A stretch of 64,000 nt of DNA from CAYUYV01 sp964522525. GTDB taxonomy: Bacteria; Pseudomonadota; Alphaproteobacteria; JAJFIK01. Position numbers and translations under genes: made by a program. Positions 53,822 to 62,563 of this stretch are shown here, one piece after another; position 1 is the first letter of the stretch; the number at the start of each line of letters is the position of its first letter. Below the pieces are notes generated by a model. It saw only the letters and a program-made list of their open reading frames with translations, was not told where the DNA came from and ran no database searches. The stretch spans positions 1-64,000 of the forward strand of contig CAZFWG010000007.1 of NCBI GenBank assembly GCA_964522525.1. Direction: 5' to 3'.

Positions 53822-55192
53822 ATGGCGGCATCGGAAAACGCACGGGCATCCTATCGGCGCGGCTCGAACGGGGCCGGTTCCCGTCCGGCCCTGATCGTCG
53901 GAGCCGCGATCGGTCTCCTGATTGCGGTCGTGGTGTTCATTGCCTGGTTTTTTGTCGACCCGGCACCGCCCCGCCAGATCGCGATCGCGACCGGCACGCC
54001 GGGTGGCTTCTACGACCGTCTGGGCCAGGCCTATCGCGACCGTCTGCAGGCCAATGGGCTGACGGTCACTCTGGTGCCGAGCAACGGCTCCATCGACAAT
54101 CTGGGCGCCCTTGAGCAGGGGGATGTGGATCTTGCCTTCCTCCAGGGCGGTGTCGTGCCCGAGCCCAGACCCACTTCATTGACCTCCCTGGCGAGCGTCG
54201 CGCTGGAACCGTTCTGGGTGTTCACCCGCACCCCGGAGCCGTTGGCGCGCTTTGAGGATCTGAGCGGTCAGGTGATCGCGGTCGGGCCCACGGGCAGCGG
54301 CACACGGCGGCTCGCCCTGACGCTTCTTGACGCGGTCGGCATGCTGGAACAGCTGCGCCTGGACGGCCGCTCCGGCGAGGCCGCGGCCGAGGCCTTGATC
54401 CGTGGCGAGATCGGCGCCGCCATGTTCGTGACGGCGCCGGAGACCGCGACGATCCAGGTGCTCCTCTCGGAGCCGACGGTGAGCCTTGCGCGCCTGGAAC
54501 GGGCGCGGGGCATCGCCCATGTCTTTCCCTATCTGTCGACCCTTGACGTACCGGAAGGGGCTTTTGATCTTGAGGCGAACCGTCCCCGGGCGGACACGAC
54601 GCTTCTTGCCCCGGCGACGACACTCGTGGCCCAGGAAGATCTTCATCCGGCTATCACCGCGCTTGTGCTGGATGTGGCCGGCGCCGTTCACAGTAACGGC
54701 CGGGCGTTTGGCACCGATGGCGGTTTTCCATCCGCGAAGTTTCTTGAGCTGCCGCTCAGCGAAGAGGCCCGCCGCTACTTTGAACGGGGGCCGACCTTCC
54801 TGCGGCGCTACATGCCGTTCTGGGCCGCCAATCTGGTGGAACGGCTCTGGGTTCTCGTCATTCCCTTGATCACGGTCATGATCCCGCTGTTCCGCGTGGC
54901 GCCGCCCGCCTATCGCTGGCAGATCCGGCGTCGGATCTATCGCTGGTATGACGATCTGCGGGAATTGGAAACGCGCGGCCGCGAGGCCCAATCCGATCAA
55001 GCGCGTCGTGAGATCGTTGCCGATCTGAATGCCTTGGAAGCCGAAGTGGGGACCATTCGCGTTCCTCTACCCTATACGGACGACCTCTATCATTTGCGTC
55101 TCCATATCGACTATGTGACGCGGCTGCTGGGCGGTGAGCCCCTGGGTCAGATCCATAATGCCGGCGACGAAACCGGAACGGCCCAGGCCTGA
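53822..55192 (+). CDS. Membrane-anchored TAXI-type solute-binding protein
   Basis: A 456-residue protein. A helix at about 25-47 (VGAAIGLLIAVVVFIAWFFV) anchors the N-terminus, followed by a periplasmic TAXI (TRAP-associated extracytoplasmic immunogenic) domain: IAIATGTPGGFYDRLGQAY, ALEQGDVDLAFLQGG, VGPTGSGTRRLALTL. A second helix near 350-370 (LWVLVIPLITVMIPLF) leads to a C-terminal cytoplasmic helical region. This two-helix TAXI form is seen in many proteobacteria and has no permease attached. Start choice: ATG 53822 gives the family-like length; the frame continues to 53774. Whether it transports or senses its ligand is unknown. No TRAP DctM/DctQ gene is in the window. Confidence 0.9.
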   Translation: MAASENARASYRRGSNGAGSRPALIVGAAIGLLIAVVVFIAWFFVDPAPPRQIAIATGTPGGFYDRLGQAYRDRLQANGLTVTLVPSNGSIDNLGALEQGDVDLAFLQGGVVPEPRPTSLTSLASVALEPFWVFTRTPEPLARFEDLSGQVIAVGPTGSGTRRLALTLLDAVGMLEQLRLDGRSGEAAAEALIRGEIGAAMFVTAPETATIQVLLSEPTVSLARLERARGIAHVFPYLSTLDVPEGAFDLEANRPRADTTLLAPATTLVAQEDLHPAITALVLDVAGAVHSNGRAFGTDGGFPSAKFLELPLSEEARRYFERGPTFLRRYMPFWAANLVERLWVLVIPLITVMIPLFRVAPPAYRWQIRRRIYRWYDDLRELETRGREAQSDQARREIVADLNALEAEVGTIRVPLPYTDDLYHLRLHIDYVTRLLGGEPLGQIHNAGDETGTAQA

Positions 55193-55249
55193 CGACCTTT
55201 GCGGGCAGGCCGCCCGTGCCGGGGGAAGGCCCTCGTCGCTGGGTTAAGG

Positions 55250-55627
55250 TCAGGCCGCCAGGACGGGCCGATGACCGATCTCCAGGGGGCGGATGCAGGG
55301 AATGGTGACCATGCCCGCGATCTGCGGACGGGTCTTGCCGCCCACATTGATGCGCCAGCGGCCGACGGCTAACCCATCATTTCCCAACACCACGAGCAAT
55401 GTCGATCCGGGTGCGCGGCCCCGCAGGAGCCCCGTTTGTCCGTCCTGGACCAATGCATCGGCAATGCCCGGGTTGACCACATAGAGGCTCAAGGCCGGTC
55501 GGGGGAAGTTCAGCCAGGTCAGTTCGTCCACCCCCAGAGTGAGGTCAAGGGTGGCGGCGGTCGCGGTCGCCATTTGGGTCTTTGTGCCGATAAACATGCT
55601 CATGGGGTGCCCTGCTTCAAGGATCAT
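55250..55627 (-). CDS. CpaC N-terminal-domain-like small protein (pilus secretin N-domain)
   Basis: About 125 residues, with ATG 55627 (GGGGGG before it) as the likely start; ATGs at 55675 and 55603 are possible. The core (DLTLGVDELTWLNFPRPALS, then YVVNPGIADALVQDG and RGRAPGSTLLVVLG) follows the pattern of the pilus-assembly N-terminal domain of the CpaC/RcpA secretin: a leading 'TLGV..' strand, 'ANPxIADAxV', 'GxxxGxTxLxV'. No secretin barrel and no signal peptide are visible, so it is at most a detached N-domain. It lies between the two TAXI genes, next to the Flp prepilin on the other strand. Confidence 0.55.
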   Translation of the reverse strand: MILEAGHPMSMFIGTKTQMATATAATLDLTLGVDELTWLNFPRPALSLYVVNPGIADALVQDGQTGLLRGRAPGSTLLVVLGNDGLAVGRWRINVGGKTRPQIAGMVTIPCIRPLEIGHRPVLAA

Positions 55628-55827
55628 CGTCCCCCCGCCCGAGCGCCGAGGCGGAAACGGAATCGTGTACGTCATGACCCCAGCATCGACGATTATCCTT
55701 AATTTTCGACAAATGGACCGGCCTGCCTGAGACGGCCAAGGCCGGGAAGGTTCGGGTGCCAATTATCCCTTTCTCAAGGGCGTCGGCTCATCATGGAGAC
55801 GGGACTGTTCAGGCAGGGGGTGAAACC

Positions 55828-56007
55828 ATGGAAAAGCCGAAGCGGGATCGCCGGATACCTCTCATGGGGGTCACGGGGATGGAATATGGCCTGATAACGA
55901 CGGGTCTGGTAGTGGCATTTTTGGGCGGGGCCTTTGCCTTGTTCGCATCCGTCGATCTGGGCGGATGGTTGGTTGCGGCTCAGAATTTGTCGACTTCCGC
56001 GCGTTGA
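55828..56007 (+). CDS. Flp-type prepilin (orphan)
   Basis: A 59-residue protein with the Flp prepilin signature. The basic leader MEKPKRDRRIPLMG ends in the Gly required for cleavage by the CpaA/TadV prepilin peptidase; the mature end begins VTGMEYGLITTGLVV, with Glu at +5 and Tyr at +6 exactly as in Flp pilins, followed by one hydrophobic helix. AGGCAGGGGG precedes the ATG by about ten bases. No tad, cpa or peptidase gene is in the window; only the CpaC-N-like gene lies nearby. It may be a second, accessory pilin used by a Tad system elsewhere or a pseudopilin in another complex. Confidence 0.75.
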   Translation: MEKPKRDRRIPLMGVTGMEYGLITTGLVVAFLGGAFALFASVDLGGWLVAAQNLSTSAR

Positions 56008-56149
56008 CGGGCTTGGCCTGCGCTCCGCGCGCGATCCGGCGCACTCAGACCATGCCTTAATTGCAACGACGAAACAAAATCGGCCGTTTAATTTCACAAA
56101 ACGGCGTTCTGTCGTGGATGAATGCGCATCGCGCGCGTATAAGACGGCC

Positions 56150-57337
56150 ATGGATCTTTATCGGGCATCTGGGATCGCCATACCGCAACTCCGGTGTGGC
56201 GCGTTCCCCTCTTGGAGCCGCCGTTGGGCGCCCTGGGGGTCGCTTGTCGCCGCCTTGGCCTTGATCCTGAATGCCTCCAGCTTTGCCCAGCCTGCCGATG
56301 ATCTTGAGGATCCGGAAGCAGAGGAACAGGCTGTCTTTCTCCGTATCGCGAGCGGTGCGGTGGCGGGCAGCTATTTCCGCATGGCGGATGTCATCGCCGG
56401 AATCATTTCCCATCCCCTGGGCTCCGGTCGCTGTACGGATGAGACCCGCTGTGGGCCTCGCGGTTTGATTGCCGTGGCCCAGGCGAGTGAGGGGTCCGTG
56501 CGTAATGTCGTGGAAATCAACGCAGCGGCCGTCGATACGGGGCTGGCCCAGGCGGATGTCGTGCTGTGGGCCCGACAGGGGACACGTCTTTTTGAGAAAG
56601 TCGGCCGGCAGAGCGAGCTGCGCGCGATCGCCAGGCTCTATCCCGAAACGATTCACCTCGTCGTTCGCTTTGATGCGCCGATCACGTCCCTTTCCCATCT
56701 CGAAGGGAAACGCATCTCGATCGACCGGCCGGGCTCGGGCACCAATGCGACGGCCCGTTTGGTCTTCGAGGCGGTCGGCGTGCGTCCCGATGACATGGAT
56801 CTCCAGATCCTGAGCCCCAGTCGGGCATCCGCAGCGTTGAAATCGGGCGATCTGGATGGCTTCTTCTACACGGCGGGCGCGCCGGTCACCCTGGTCACCC
56901 AACTGATCGAGACGGGTGAGGCGCGTCTGGTACCGATCAGCGGTACGCCGATCGATGCCTTGCGGGCCCGCCATGATGGTGTTTTCGAAACCATCCGACT
57001 CACGGACGATCTCTATCCGGGGCAACCGGCCATCGACACGCTCGGTGTCGGTGCCCTGTGGGTCACCCATGCGGACCTGCCCGACGCCCTGGTCTATGCC
57101 ATCACGCGCGCCCTGTGGAACGAGGCGAACACCCCGATCCTCCAGGAGGACCATCCCCTCGGCGGCACGCTGACACCGAAGAACGCGGTGACGGGTCTGC
57201 CCTTGCCTTTCCATCCCGGTGCTGAACGCTACTACCGGGAAGCCGGCCTGATCTCGGACGCTCCTCAGACCACGGTGGATCCGGATTGGCCTGCGGCCAT
57301 TCCCCGTCCCGTGCCGAAGCCCAAATTCATCTTGTGA
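56150..57337 (+). CDS. Secreted TAXI-type solute-binding protein
   Basis: A 395-residue protein with a long N-terminus ending in a signal peptide (WGSLVAALALILNASSFAQP, cleavage likely after SFA). The mature part is a TAXI solute-binding domain: RIASGAVAGSYFRMADVIAG, QADVVLWARQG, ISIDRPGSGTNATARLVFEA, and LKSGDLDGFFYTAGAP. It is clearly not a copy of the upstream TAXI gene: that one is membrane-anchored and the identity is low. The start at 56150 has only a weak ribosome site; GTG/TTG alternatives upstream are possible. No TRAP permease is adjacent. A short tail PVPKPKFIL ends the protein. Confidence 0.88.
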   Translation: MDLYRASGIAIPQLRCGAFPSWSRRWAPWGSLVAALALILNASSFAQPADDLEDPEAEEQAVFLRIASGAVAGSYFRMADVIAGIISHPLGSGRCTDETRCGPRGLIAVAQASEGSVRNVVEINAAAVDTGLAQADVVLWARQGTRLFEKVGRQSELRAIARLYPETIHLVVRFDAPITSLSHLEGKRISIDRPGSGTNATARLVFEAVGVRPDDMDLQILSPSRASAALKSGDLDGFFYTAGAPVTLVTQLIETGEARLVPISGTPIDALRARHDGVFETIRLTDDLYPGQPAIDTLGVGALWVTHADLPDALVYAITRALWNEANTPILQEDHPLGGTLTPKNAVTGLPLPFHPGAERYYREAGLISDAPQTTVDPDWPAAIPRPVPKPKFIL

Positions 57338-57392
57338 ACGATCCTCAGAAACGATCTTCAGAAGAGGGGCGCCATGACTTACCGCGCCACCC

Positions 57393-58034
57393 TCACGCCC
57401 GTTCCGCTTCGGCGCCGGCGAGCCACTGGGACATGGGCGGCAGCATCCAGACCGCATCCGCATAGGCCTGAAGTTCCGTGGGCAGGGCCACATCATAGCT
57501 GCGAAAACGGGACACCACGGGCGCATACATCGCATCCGCCCCACTGAAAGCGCCGAACAGAAAGGGGCCGCGATCCGCGTGGCGGTTCCGGCACTCCGAC
57601 CAGAGTTGTTGAACGCGACGGATGTCGCGATCCACTTGAGGGTCCGCGGGCCGTTCCAGTCTGGTCTCGGCGAATTTCATCGGCAGGTGCCGTCTCAGGG
57701 CGGCAAAGCCGCTGTGCATTTCCGCACTGACGGCACGGGCCAGGGCCCGGTCCTCAAGAGTCGCAGGCCACAGCCCCGCTTCGGGGAAGCATTCGTGGCA
57801 ATATTCAATGATGGCCAGGGAATCCCAGAGGGTCAGATCCCCGTGTTTCAGGGCGGGGACGAGTCCGGACGGGGAATGCTGGGCGATGCTTGCGGCCGTC
57901 TCCGGGCGATCGAGCCAGATCTGTATTTCCTCGAACGGGATATTGGCCATTTTCATCGCCAGCCAGGGCCGCAAGGACCAGGACGACAAGTTCTTGTCTC
58001 CGATAACCAGGGCGAAGGGGATAGGGGATGACAT
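57393..58034 (-). CDS. Glutathione S-transferase
   Basis: A 213-residue GST. The thioredoxin-like half begins FALVIGDKNLSSWSLRPWLA (a serine-type glutathione site) and contains SPSGLVPALKHGDLTLWDSLAI with the cis-Pro and the Ser/Asp of the glutathione pocket. The helical half ends in VWMLPPMSQWLAGAEAE. Length and layout match the bacterial GST family with Ser/Trp start. It is unrelated in detail to the extended GST at 45205. The start at 58034 has AGGAG six bases upstream. It is divergent from the aminopeptidase, 165 bases away. Confidence 0.93.
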   Translation of the reverse strand: MSSPIPFALVIGDKNLSSWSLRPWLAMKMANIPFEEIQIWLDRPETAASIAQHSPSGLVPALKHGDLTLWDSLAIIEYCHECFPEAGLWPATLEDRALARAVSAEMHSGFAALRRHLPMKFAETRLERPADPQVDRDIRRVQQLWSECRNRHADRGPFLFGAFSGADAMYAPVVSRFRSYDVALPTELQAYADAVWMLPPMSQWLAGAEAERA

Positions 58035-58199
58035 TGAAGGAACTCCTGTGTGTCGGATGCGCGCCCCGGGACGGCAGGATGGGGATGGCACAGATAAAGG
58101 CCCAAAAGAACCTCGTAGCGCAAAGAGGACCTCTTGGGCGAGGGCGTCGGCTGGCCTAAAGTTGCGCGCCTCAAATCGTTTTATGAGAAAGGAATTCCG

Positions 58200-59582
58200 G
58201 TGCTCGATTGCTTCGCCACGCCTGTCCCAGGCACTTCGATCCCCATTGATCTTGTGACCAGCGCGGGCTTTGAGGCCTGGGCCGCCCGCCGGGATCCGGG
58301 CCTGACGGACTGGCTCCGGGCCCACGATTTCAAGGGACAGCCCGCGCGGCTGGTGATGCTTCCCGATGCCCAAGGCGGCGTGGGCCGTGTGGCTTTCGGC
58401 CTTGGTGCGGGCGACGATTTCTTTCTGCCGGCGGAGCTGCCCTTCCTGCTGCGCGACGGTCTCTATCACTTCGATGATCTGGGCGCCCTGCCCGACCACG
58501 CCCTGGCGGCGCTGGCCTGGGCGACGGGCTGCTATCGCTTCGAGGCCTACAAGTCCGTGAGCGGTCTTCCCGTGCCGCGCCTTGCCGTGCCGGAAGGCGT
58601 CAATCTCAATGAAGTCGCCCGGATCGCGGAAGGGATCTATCTCACCCGTGATCTCGTCAACACGCCGGCCAATGACATGGGACCGGCCGAACTGGAACGC
58701 GCCGCCCGCGATCTGGCGGAACGCCACGGGGCGCGGTTCACGGCCGTTGTCGGCGACACCCTGCTCGAGAACAACTATCCCCTGATCCACGCCGTTGGCC
58801 GGGCGTCCTCACGGCCTCCGCGTCTGCTCGATATGGTCTGGGGGCCTGACCATGCGCCGCGTCTCACCCTGGTCGGCAAGGGCGTGTGCTTCGACAGCGG
58901 CGGTCTCAACATCAAGACCGGCGGGTCCATGGAACTGATGAAAAAGGACATGGGCGGGGCGGCCCATGTTCTGGGTCTCGCCCATATGATCATGTCCCTG
59001 AGAGTGCCTGTGCGCCTGCGCGTCCTGATCCCGGCCGTGGAAAATGCCATTTCCGGCAATGCCTTCCGCCCCGGCGATGTCTTTCGCGCCCGGGACGGGT
59101 CCACCGTTGAGATCAGCAATACGGATGCGGAAGGCCGTCTGGTGCTCGCCGATGCCATTGCGGCGGGGGACGATGAACACCCCGACATGATGCTGATCAT
59201 GGCGACCCTGACGGGGGCCGCCCGCGTCGCCCTTGGCCCCGAGATCGTTCCTTTCTACACCGATGATCGGGCTTTCGCCCTGGATCTGATGGCTCACGCC
59301 GATCGCATCCAGGATCCGGTCTGGCAAATGCCGCTCCATAAGCCCTATCTGGCGCTGATGGAGAGCCGGGTCGCGGACATCAACCACATCAGCCAGGGCC
59401 GTTTCGCCGGCTCCATCACGGCGGCCCTGTTCCTAAGCCGTTTCGTGAAGAAAGCCGCCCGCTGGGCGCATTTCGATCTCTATGCCTGGAACGCCCAGCC
59501 CCGGCCGGGACGGCCCGTCGGTGGTGAGGCCCAGGCCATCCGCAGCGTGTTGAGCCTTGTTCAGGAACGCTACGGCGGCTAA
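58200..59582 (+). CDS. Leucyl aminopeptidase, M17 family
   Basis: A 460-residue dizinc/dimanganese aminopeptidase that trims N-terminal residues from peptides in the cytoplasm. The catalytic domain has the metal- and substrate-binding segments VGKGVCFDSGGLNIKTGGSMELMKKDMGG and NTDAEGRLVLADAI. The N-terminal domain is shorter and different from E. coli PepA, as in the alphaproteobacterial 'leucyl aminopeptidase family' branch that sits with NlpC/P60 genes. GTG 58200 with AAAGGA seven bases upstream is preferred; an ATG at 58134 lacks support. The MarR and NlpC/P60 genes follow on the same strand, 54 bases away. Confidence 0.95.
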   Translation: MLDCFATPVPGTSIPIDLVTSAGFEAWAARRDPGLTDWLRAHDFKGQPARLVMLPDAQGGVGRVAFGLGAGDDFFLPAELPFLLRDGLYHFDDLGALPDHALAALAWATGCYRFEAYKSVSGLPVPRLAVPEGVNLNEVARIAEGIYLTRDLVNTPANDMGPAELERAARDLAERHGARFTAVVGDTLLENNYPLIHAVGRASSRPPRLLDMVWGPDHAPRLTLVGKGVCFDSGGLNIKTGGSMELMKKDMGGAAHVLGLAHMIMSLRVPVRLRVLIPAVENAISGNAFRPGDVFRARDGSTVEISNTDAEGRLVLADAIAAGDDEHPDMMLIMATLTGAARVALGPEIVPFYTDDRAFALDLMAHADRIQDPVWQMPLHKPYLALMESRVADINHISQGRFAGSITAALFLSRFVKKAARWAHFDLYAWNAQPRPGRPVGGEAQAIRSVLSLVQERYGG

Positions 59583-59636
59583 GCCTCATGGCGTTTTCCA
59601 CCGTGTTTGGCCGAAGCCCGGTTTGTCGGCTGAGGA

Positions 59637-60083
59637 ATGGGAGAGGAGGGCAAGCCCGTGACCCTGTCCGCGCGTAAGGGCAAACTGACGGCCCTTGGGG
59701 CCCTGGGCCTGTGGCATCAGGTGACCCACGGCGTGGTGCGCAGTGACATGCCCGATCTGAGCCAGCGCCAACTCTGTCTGCTGCTCGCGGTCTATCTCCT
59801 GCCCCGGCCCCATACGGTGCGCTCCCTTGCGGAGCATTTGGGGGTCCAGCGGCCGGTCGTCACCCGCGCCCTCGATACCTTGAGCGCCATGGGCTTCGTC
59901 GCGCGCAAGCGGGACGAAGAAGATCGGCGCAGCGTTCTTGTTCAGCGCACGGTGAAGGGCGCGGTTTTCCTGCGCGATTTCGCGGATTCCATTCTGGAGG
60001 CGGCAGGCGGCCTGGACCGCCTGCCCCATCCGGGCGATCCGGACCCGGCCCTTGTGAAGCGGAAAACCCATGTCCGTCGTTGA
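59637..60083 (+). CDS. MarR-like winged-helix regulator
   Basis: A 148-residue protein with a winged-helix domain (LSQRQLCLLLAVYLLPRPHTVRSLAEHLGVQRPVVTRALDTLSAMGFVARKRDEEDRRSVLVQRTVKG), the MarR recognition helix and wing. Helices for dimerisation flank it and are short. It overlaps the NlpC/P60 gene by 14 bases, which signals translational coupling, and is 54 bases after the aminopeptidase. The target and ligand are unknown; the fixed gene order aminopeptidase-MarR-NlpC suggests local control of peptide or cell-wall processing. Confidence 0.87.
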   Translation: MGEEGKPVTLSARKGKLTALGALGLWHQVTHGVVRSDMPDLSQRQLCLLLAVYLLPRPHTVRSLAEHLGVQRPVVTRALDTLSAMGFVARKRDEEDRRSVLVQRTVKGAVFLRDFADSILEAAGGLDRLPHPGDPDPALVKRKTHVRR

Positions 60084-60963
60084 TGTTCTGAAGGGCGATC
60101 CGCGCCTGACGCCGGCGCGGCCCGACCTGGCGGCAAAGGCGCTCGAAGGTGAGGTCCAGGCGGCGCGTTTCGTGGAGGGGACACCCGCCCAGGTCCAGGC
60201 ATCGGTCGCGCCCCTGCGCCGGGCCCCCCGCCATGACGCGAGCCTCGATACTCAATTGCTCTTTGGGGAGATGGTGAGCGTTTATGAGGACAAGGACGGC
60301 TGGTCCTGGGTTCAGGCGGAACAGGACGGTTATGTCGGCTACGTCCCGTCCGACGCCCTCACGCCTGAGAGGCGCCCGCCCTCGGCGACGGTACGGACCT
60401 TGCGTAGTTTCGTCTTTCCGAAGCCGGATCTTAAGACCCCGCCGCTTGGCGCATTGAGCCTGACCGCCCGGGTCAGCGTCACCAATGGGTCCGGTCCGTT
60501 CAGCGCGATCGCGCGCGCGAACACGCCCCTTTGGGGTTATGTGTTCACGGACCATCTGACTGTTCTGGACCATCCGGCGTCGGATTTCGTTGCGGAAGCC
60601 GAACGTTTTCTGGGCGTGCCCTATCTGTGGGGCGGCCGGGAGAGTCTGGGCCTTGATTGTTCCGGCCTCGTCCAGACCGCCCTCGCCCGTGCTGGCATGG
60701 CCGCACCTCGGGACGCCGACATGCAGGAAAAAACCGTTGGCGTGCCCTTGGATATCGATCCGTCGAACCCGGAAGGCCTGCGCCGCGGCGATCTCGTGTT
60801 CTGGAAAGGCCATGTGGGCATCATGGTGGACGAGGCCCGCCTGCTCCACGCCAACGCGACCTATATGGCGGTCACGATCAATGATCTGACGGCATTTGCG
60901 TCTCAAGTCGCTGACGACGCCGGACCGATCACCAGTGTGCGGCGGCCGACACTTAAGGAATAG
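60070..60963 (+). CDS. NlpC/P60 cysteine peptidase with SH3-like domains
   Basis: A 297-residue protein that likely cleaves peptidoglycan or muropeptide stems. Residues about 45-165 form two SH3-like modules (FGEMVSVYEDKDGWSWVQAEQDGYVGYV). The NlpC/P60 catalytic domain follows with Cys197 in LDCSGLVQ, His248 in KGHVGIM and a third polar residue (His260) in LLHANAT. No signal peptide is visible, so it may act in the cytoplasm on recycled or imported peptides, in line with the adjacent aminopeptidase and peptide importer. It overlaps the MarR gene by 14 bases and the convergent yejF gene by 11 bases. Confidence 0.93.
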   Translation: MSVVDVLKGDPRLTPARPDLAAKALEGEVQAARFVEGTPAQVQASVAPLRRAPRHDASLDTQLLFGEMVSVYEDKDGWSWVQAEQDGYVGYVPSDALTPERRPPSATVRTLRSFVFPKPDLKTPPLGALSLTARVSVTNGSGPFSAIARANTPLWGYVFTDHLTVLDHPASDFVAEAERFLGVPYLWGGRESLGLDCSGLVQTALARAGMAAPRDADMQEKTVGVPLDIDPSNPEGLRRGDLVFWKGHVGIMVDEARLLHANATYMAVTINDLTAFASQVADDAGPITSVRRPTLKE

Positions 60964-62563
60964 AGCGCACAGTGAAAGCCGCGTCGATCAGGGCGCGGGT
61001 ATAGGCCGTTTCAGGTGCCTCCAGAATCTGGGCGGCCGGTCCCACTTCGACCGGCTTGCCCCCCTGCATGACCAGAACCTCATCGGCGAGCGCCCGCACC
61101 ACGGCCAAGTCGTGGCTGATGAACAGATAAGCCAGGTTGTGCCGGTCTTGGAGATCAAGCAAGAGATCGATGATCTGGGTCTGGACCGACCGGTCAAGCG
61201 CACTTGTCGGTTCGTCCAGAAGGACCACTTTGGGCTTCAGGATCATGGCCCGGGCAATGGCGATGCGTTGGCGCTGGCCCCCGGAAAATTCGTGGGGGTA
61301 ACGATCCATGGCTTCTTCCGGCAGGCCTACATCGTCAAGAATTGCCGCAATGGCGGTCCGGCGCTCGCGCCGGTCCCGCATCAGGCCATGGACATCGAGG
61401 CCTTCGCCAATGATGTCGGCCACGGAAAGCCGGGGGCTGAGCGCGCCGTAAGGATCCTGGAACACGATCTGAAGGTCGCGGCGCAAGGGCCTCAGCGCCT
61501 TGGGGCTCATGTCCTGGATGGGACGGCCATTCAGATGGATGGTCCCGGTCGTGGGCCGTTGCAAACGCAACAAGGTCATGGCGAGCGTCGTCTTGCCCGA
61601 TCCGGATTCGCCCACGACCGCCAGGGTGCGCCCCGCCTGGAGCTTGAGATCCACGCCGTCCACCGCGCGCACATTATCGACGGTCGAGCGCAGGAGACCC
61701 CGTTTCACGGGAAACAAAACGCTCAGATTTTCCGCTCGGAGGATCGGCGCGCTGTTCAGGGGTTCTCGGACACCGAGGGGCCGGGGCTCCGCCCCGATCA
61801 GCGCTTTGGTGTAGGCATGTTCCGGCGTTTCAAAGACTTGATCCGCTGACCCCTGTTCGACAAGGGTCCCGTCTTTCATCACACAGACCCGGTCCGCCAT
61901 ATGCCGGACGACGCCCAAATCATGGGTGATGAGCAGGAGCGCCATGCCGAATTCCCGCTTCAGGTCCTCAAGCAGGGCGAGGATCTGGGCCTGCACCGTC
62001 ACGTCGAGGGCCGTGGTCGGCTCATCGGCGATCAGCAGGTCGGGCTTGTTGGCAAGCGCCATGGCGATCATGACCCGCTGGCGCTGACCGCCGGAAAGCT
62101 CGTGGGGCAGTGCGCCCAGGCGATCCTTCATGGCGCCGAGGCCGACCCGGTCCAACAGACCGATGACTTCCGTCCGTGCCGCGCCTTTTGAGAGCCCTTG
62201 GTGGATGCGCAGGGGCTCCCCGATCTGGCGTTCGATCGAGTGGAGGGGGTTCAACGCCGTCATGGGCTCCTGAAAGATGGAGCCGATCCGGTGGCCGCGT
62301 AAAGACCGGATGCCGGTCTCGTCCGCCGTCAGAAGATCCTGATCCCGGAAGCGCAGGCGCTTGGCGGAGATCGTCGCCGAGGGCGGCAGGAGCCGGCTCA
62401 AGGACAAGGCGACCGTGGATTTGCCGGACCCGCTTTCACCCACAAGGGCAACCGTTTCGCCGGGCAAGATGTCGAACGAGACCGCGTCGACGGCTTGGAC
62501 CCGGCTGGGGCCGGATTGAAACGTGACGGACAGATCCTCGATGTCGACCAGGGGAGCGCTCAC
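60953..62563 (-). CDS. yejF: Peptide ABC importer, duplicated ATPase (YejF-like)
   Basis: A 536-residue protein with two ABC ATPase domains, as in YejF. The first has Walker A GESGSGKST at 42-50, signature LSGGQRQR and Walker B LLIADEPTTALD; the second has GESGSGKTT at about 320, FSGGQRQR and VVLLDEPTSALD. The dipeptide/oligopeptide C-terminal motif follows each domain. It powers uptake of oligopeptides (microcin C and similar peptides in E. coli). It overlaps the upstream yejE gene by four bases (ATGA), so they are translationally coupled. The 3' end overlaps the NlpC gene by 11 bases. Confidence 0.95.
   Translation of the reverse strand: MSAPLVDIEDLSVTFQSGPSRVQAVDAVSFDILPGETVALVGESGSGKSTVALSLSRLLPPSATISAKRLRFRDQDLLTADETGIRSLRGHRIGSIFQEPMTALNPLHSIERQIGEPLRIHQGLSKGAARTEVIGLLDRVGLGAMKDRLGALPHELSGGQRQRVMIAMALANKPDLLIADEPTTALDVTVQAQILALLEDLKREFGMALLLITHDLGVVRHMADRVCVMKDGTLVEQGSADQVFETPEHAYTKALIGAEPRPLGVREPLNSAPILRAENLSVLFPVKRGLLRSTVDNVRAVDGVDLKLQAGRTLAVVGESGSGKTTLAMTLLRLQRPTTGTIHLNGRPIQDMSPKALRPLRRDLQIVFQDPYGALSPRLSVADIIGEGLDVHGLMRDRRERRTAIAAILDDVGLPEEAMDRYPHEFSGGQRQRIAIARAMILKPKVVLLDEPTSALDRSVQTQIIDLLLDLQDRHNLAYLFISHDLAVVRALADEVLVMQGGKPVEVGPAAQILEAPETAYTRALIDAAFTVRSIP

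Noticed and set aside
45205..58034. The two GST genes as paralogous copies
   Set aside because: They differ in N-terminal motif and length (309 versus 213 residues), and one carries an extra C-terminal region.
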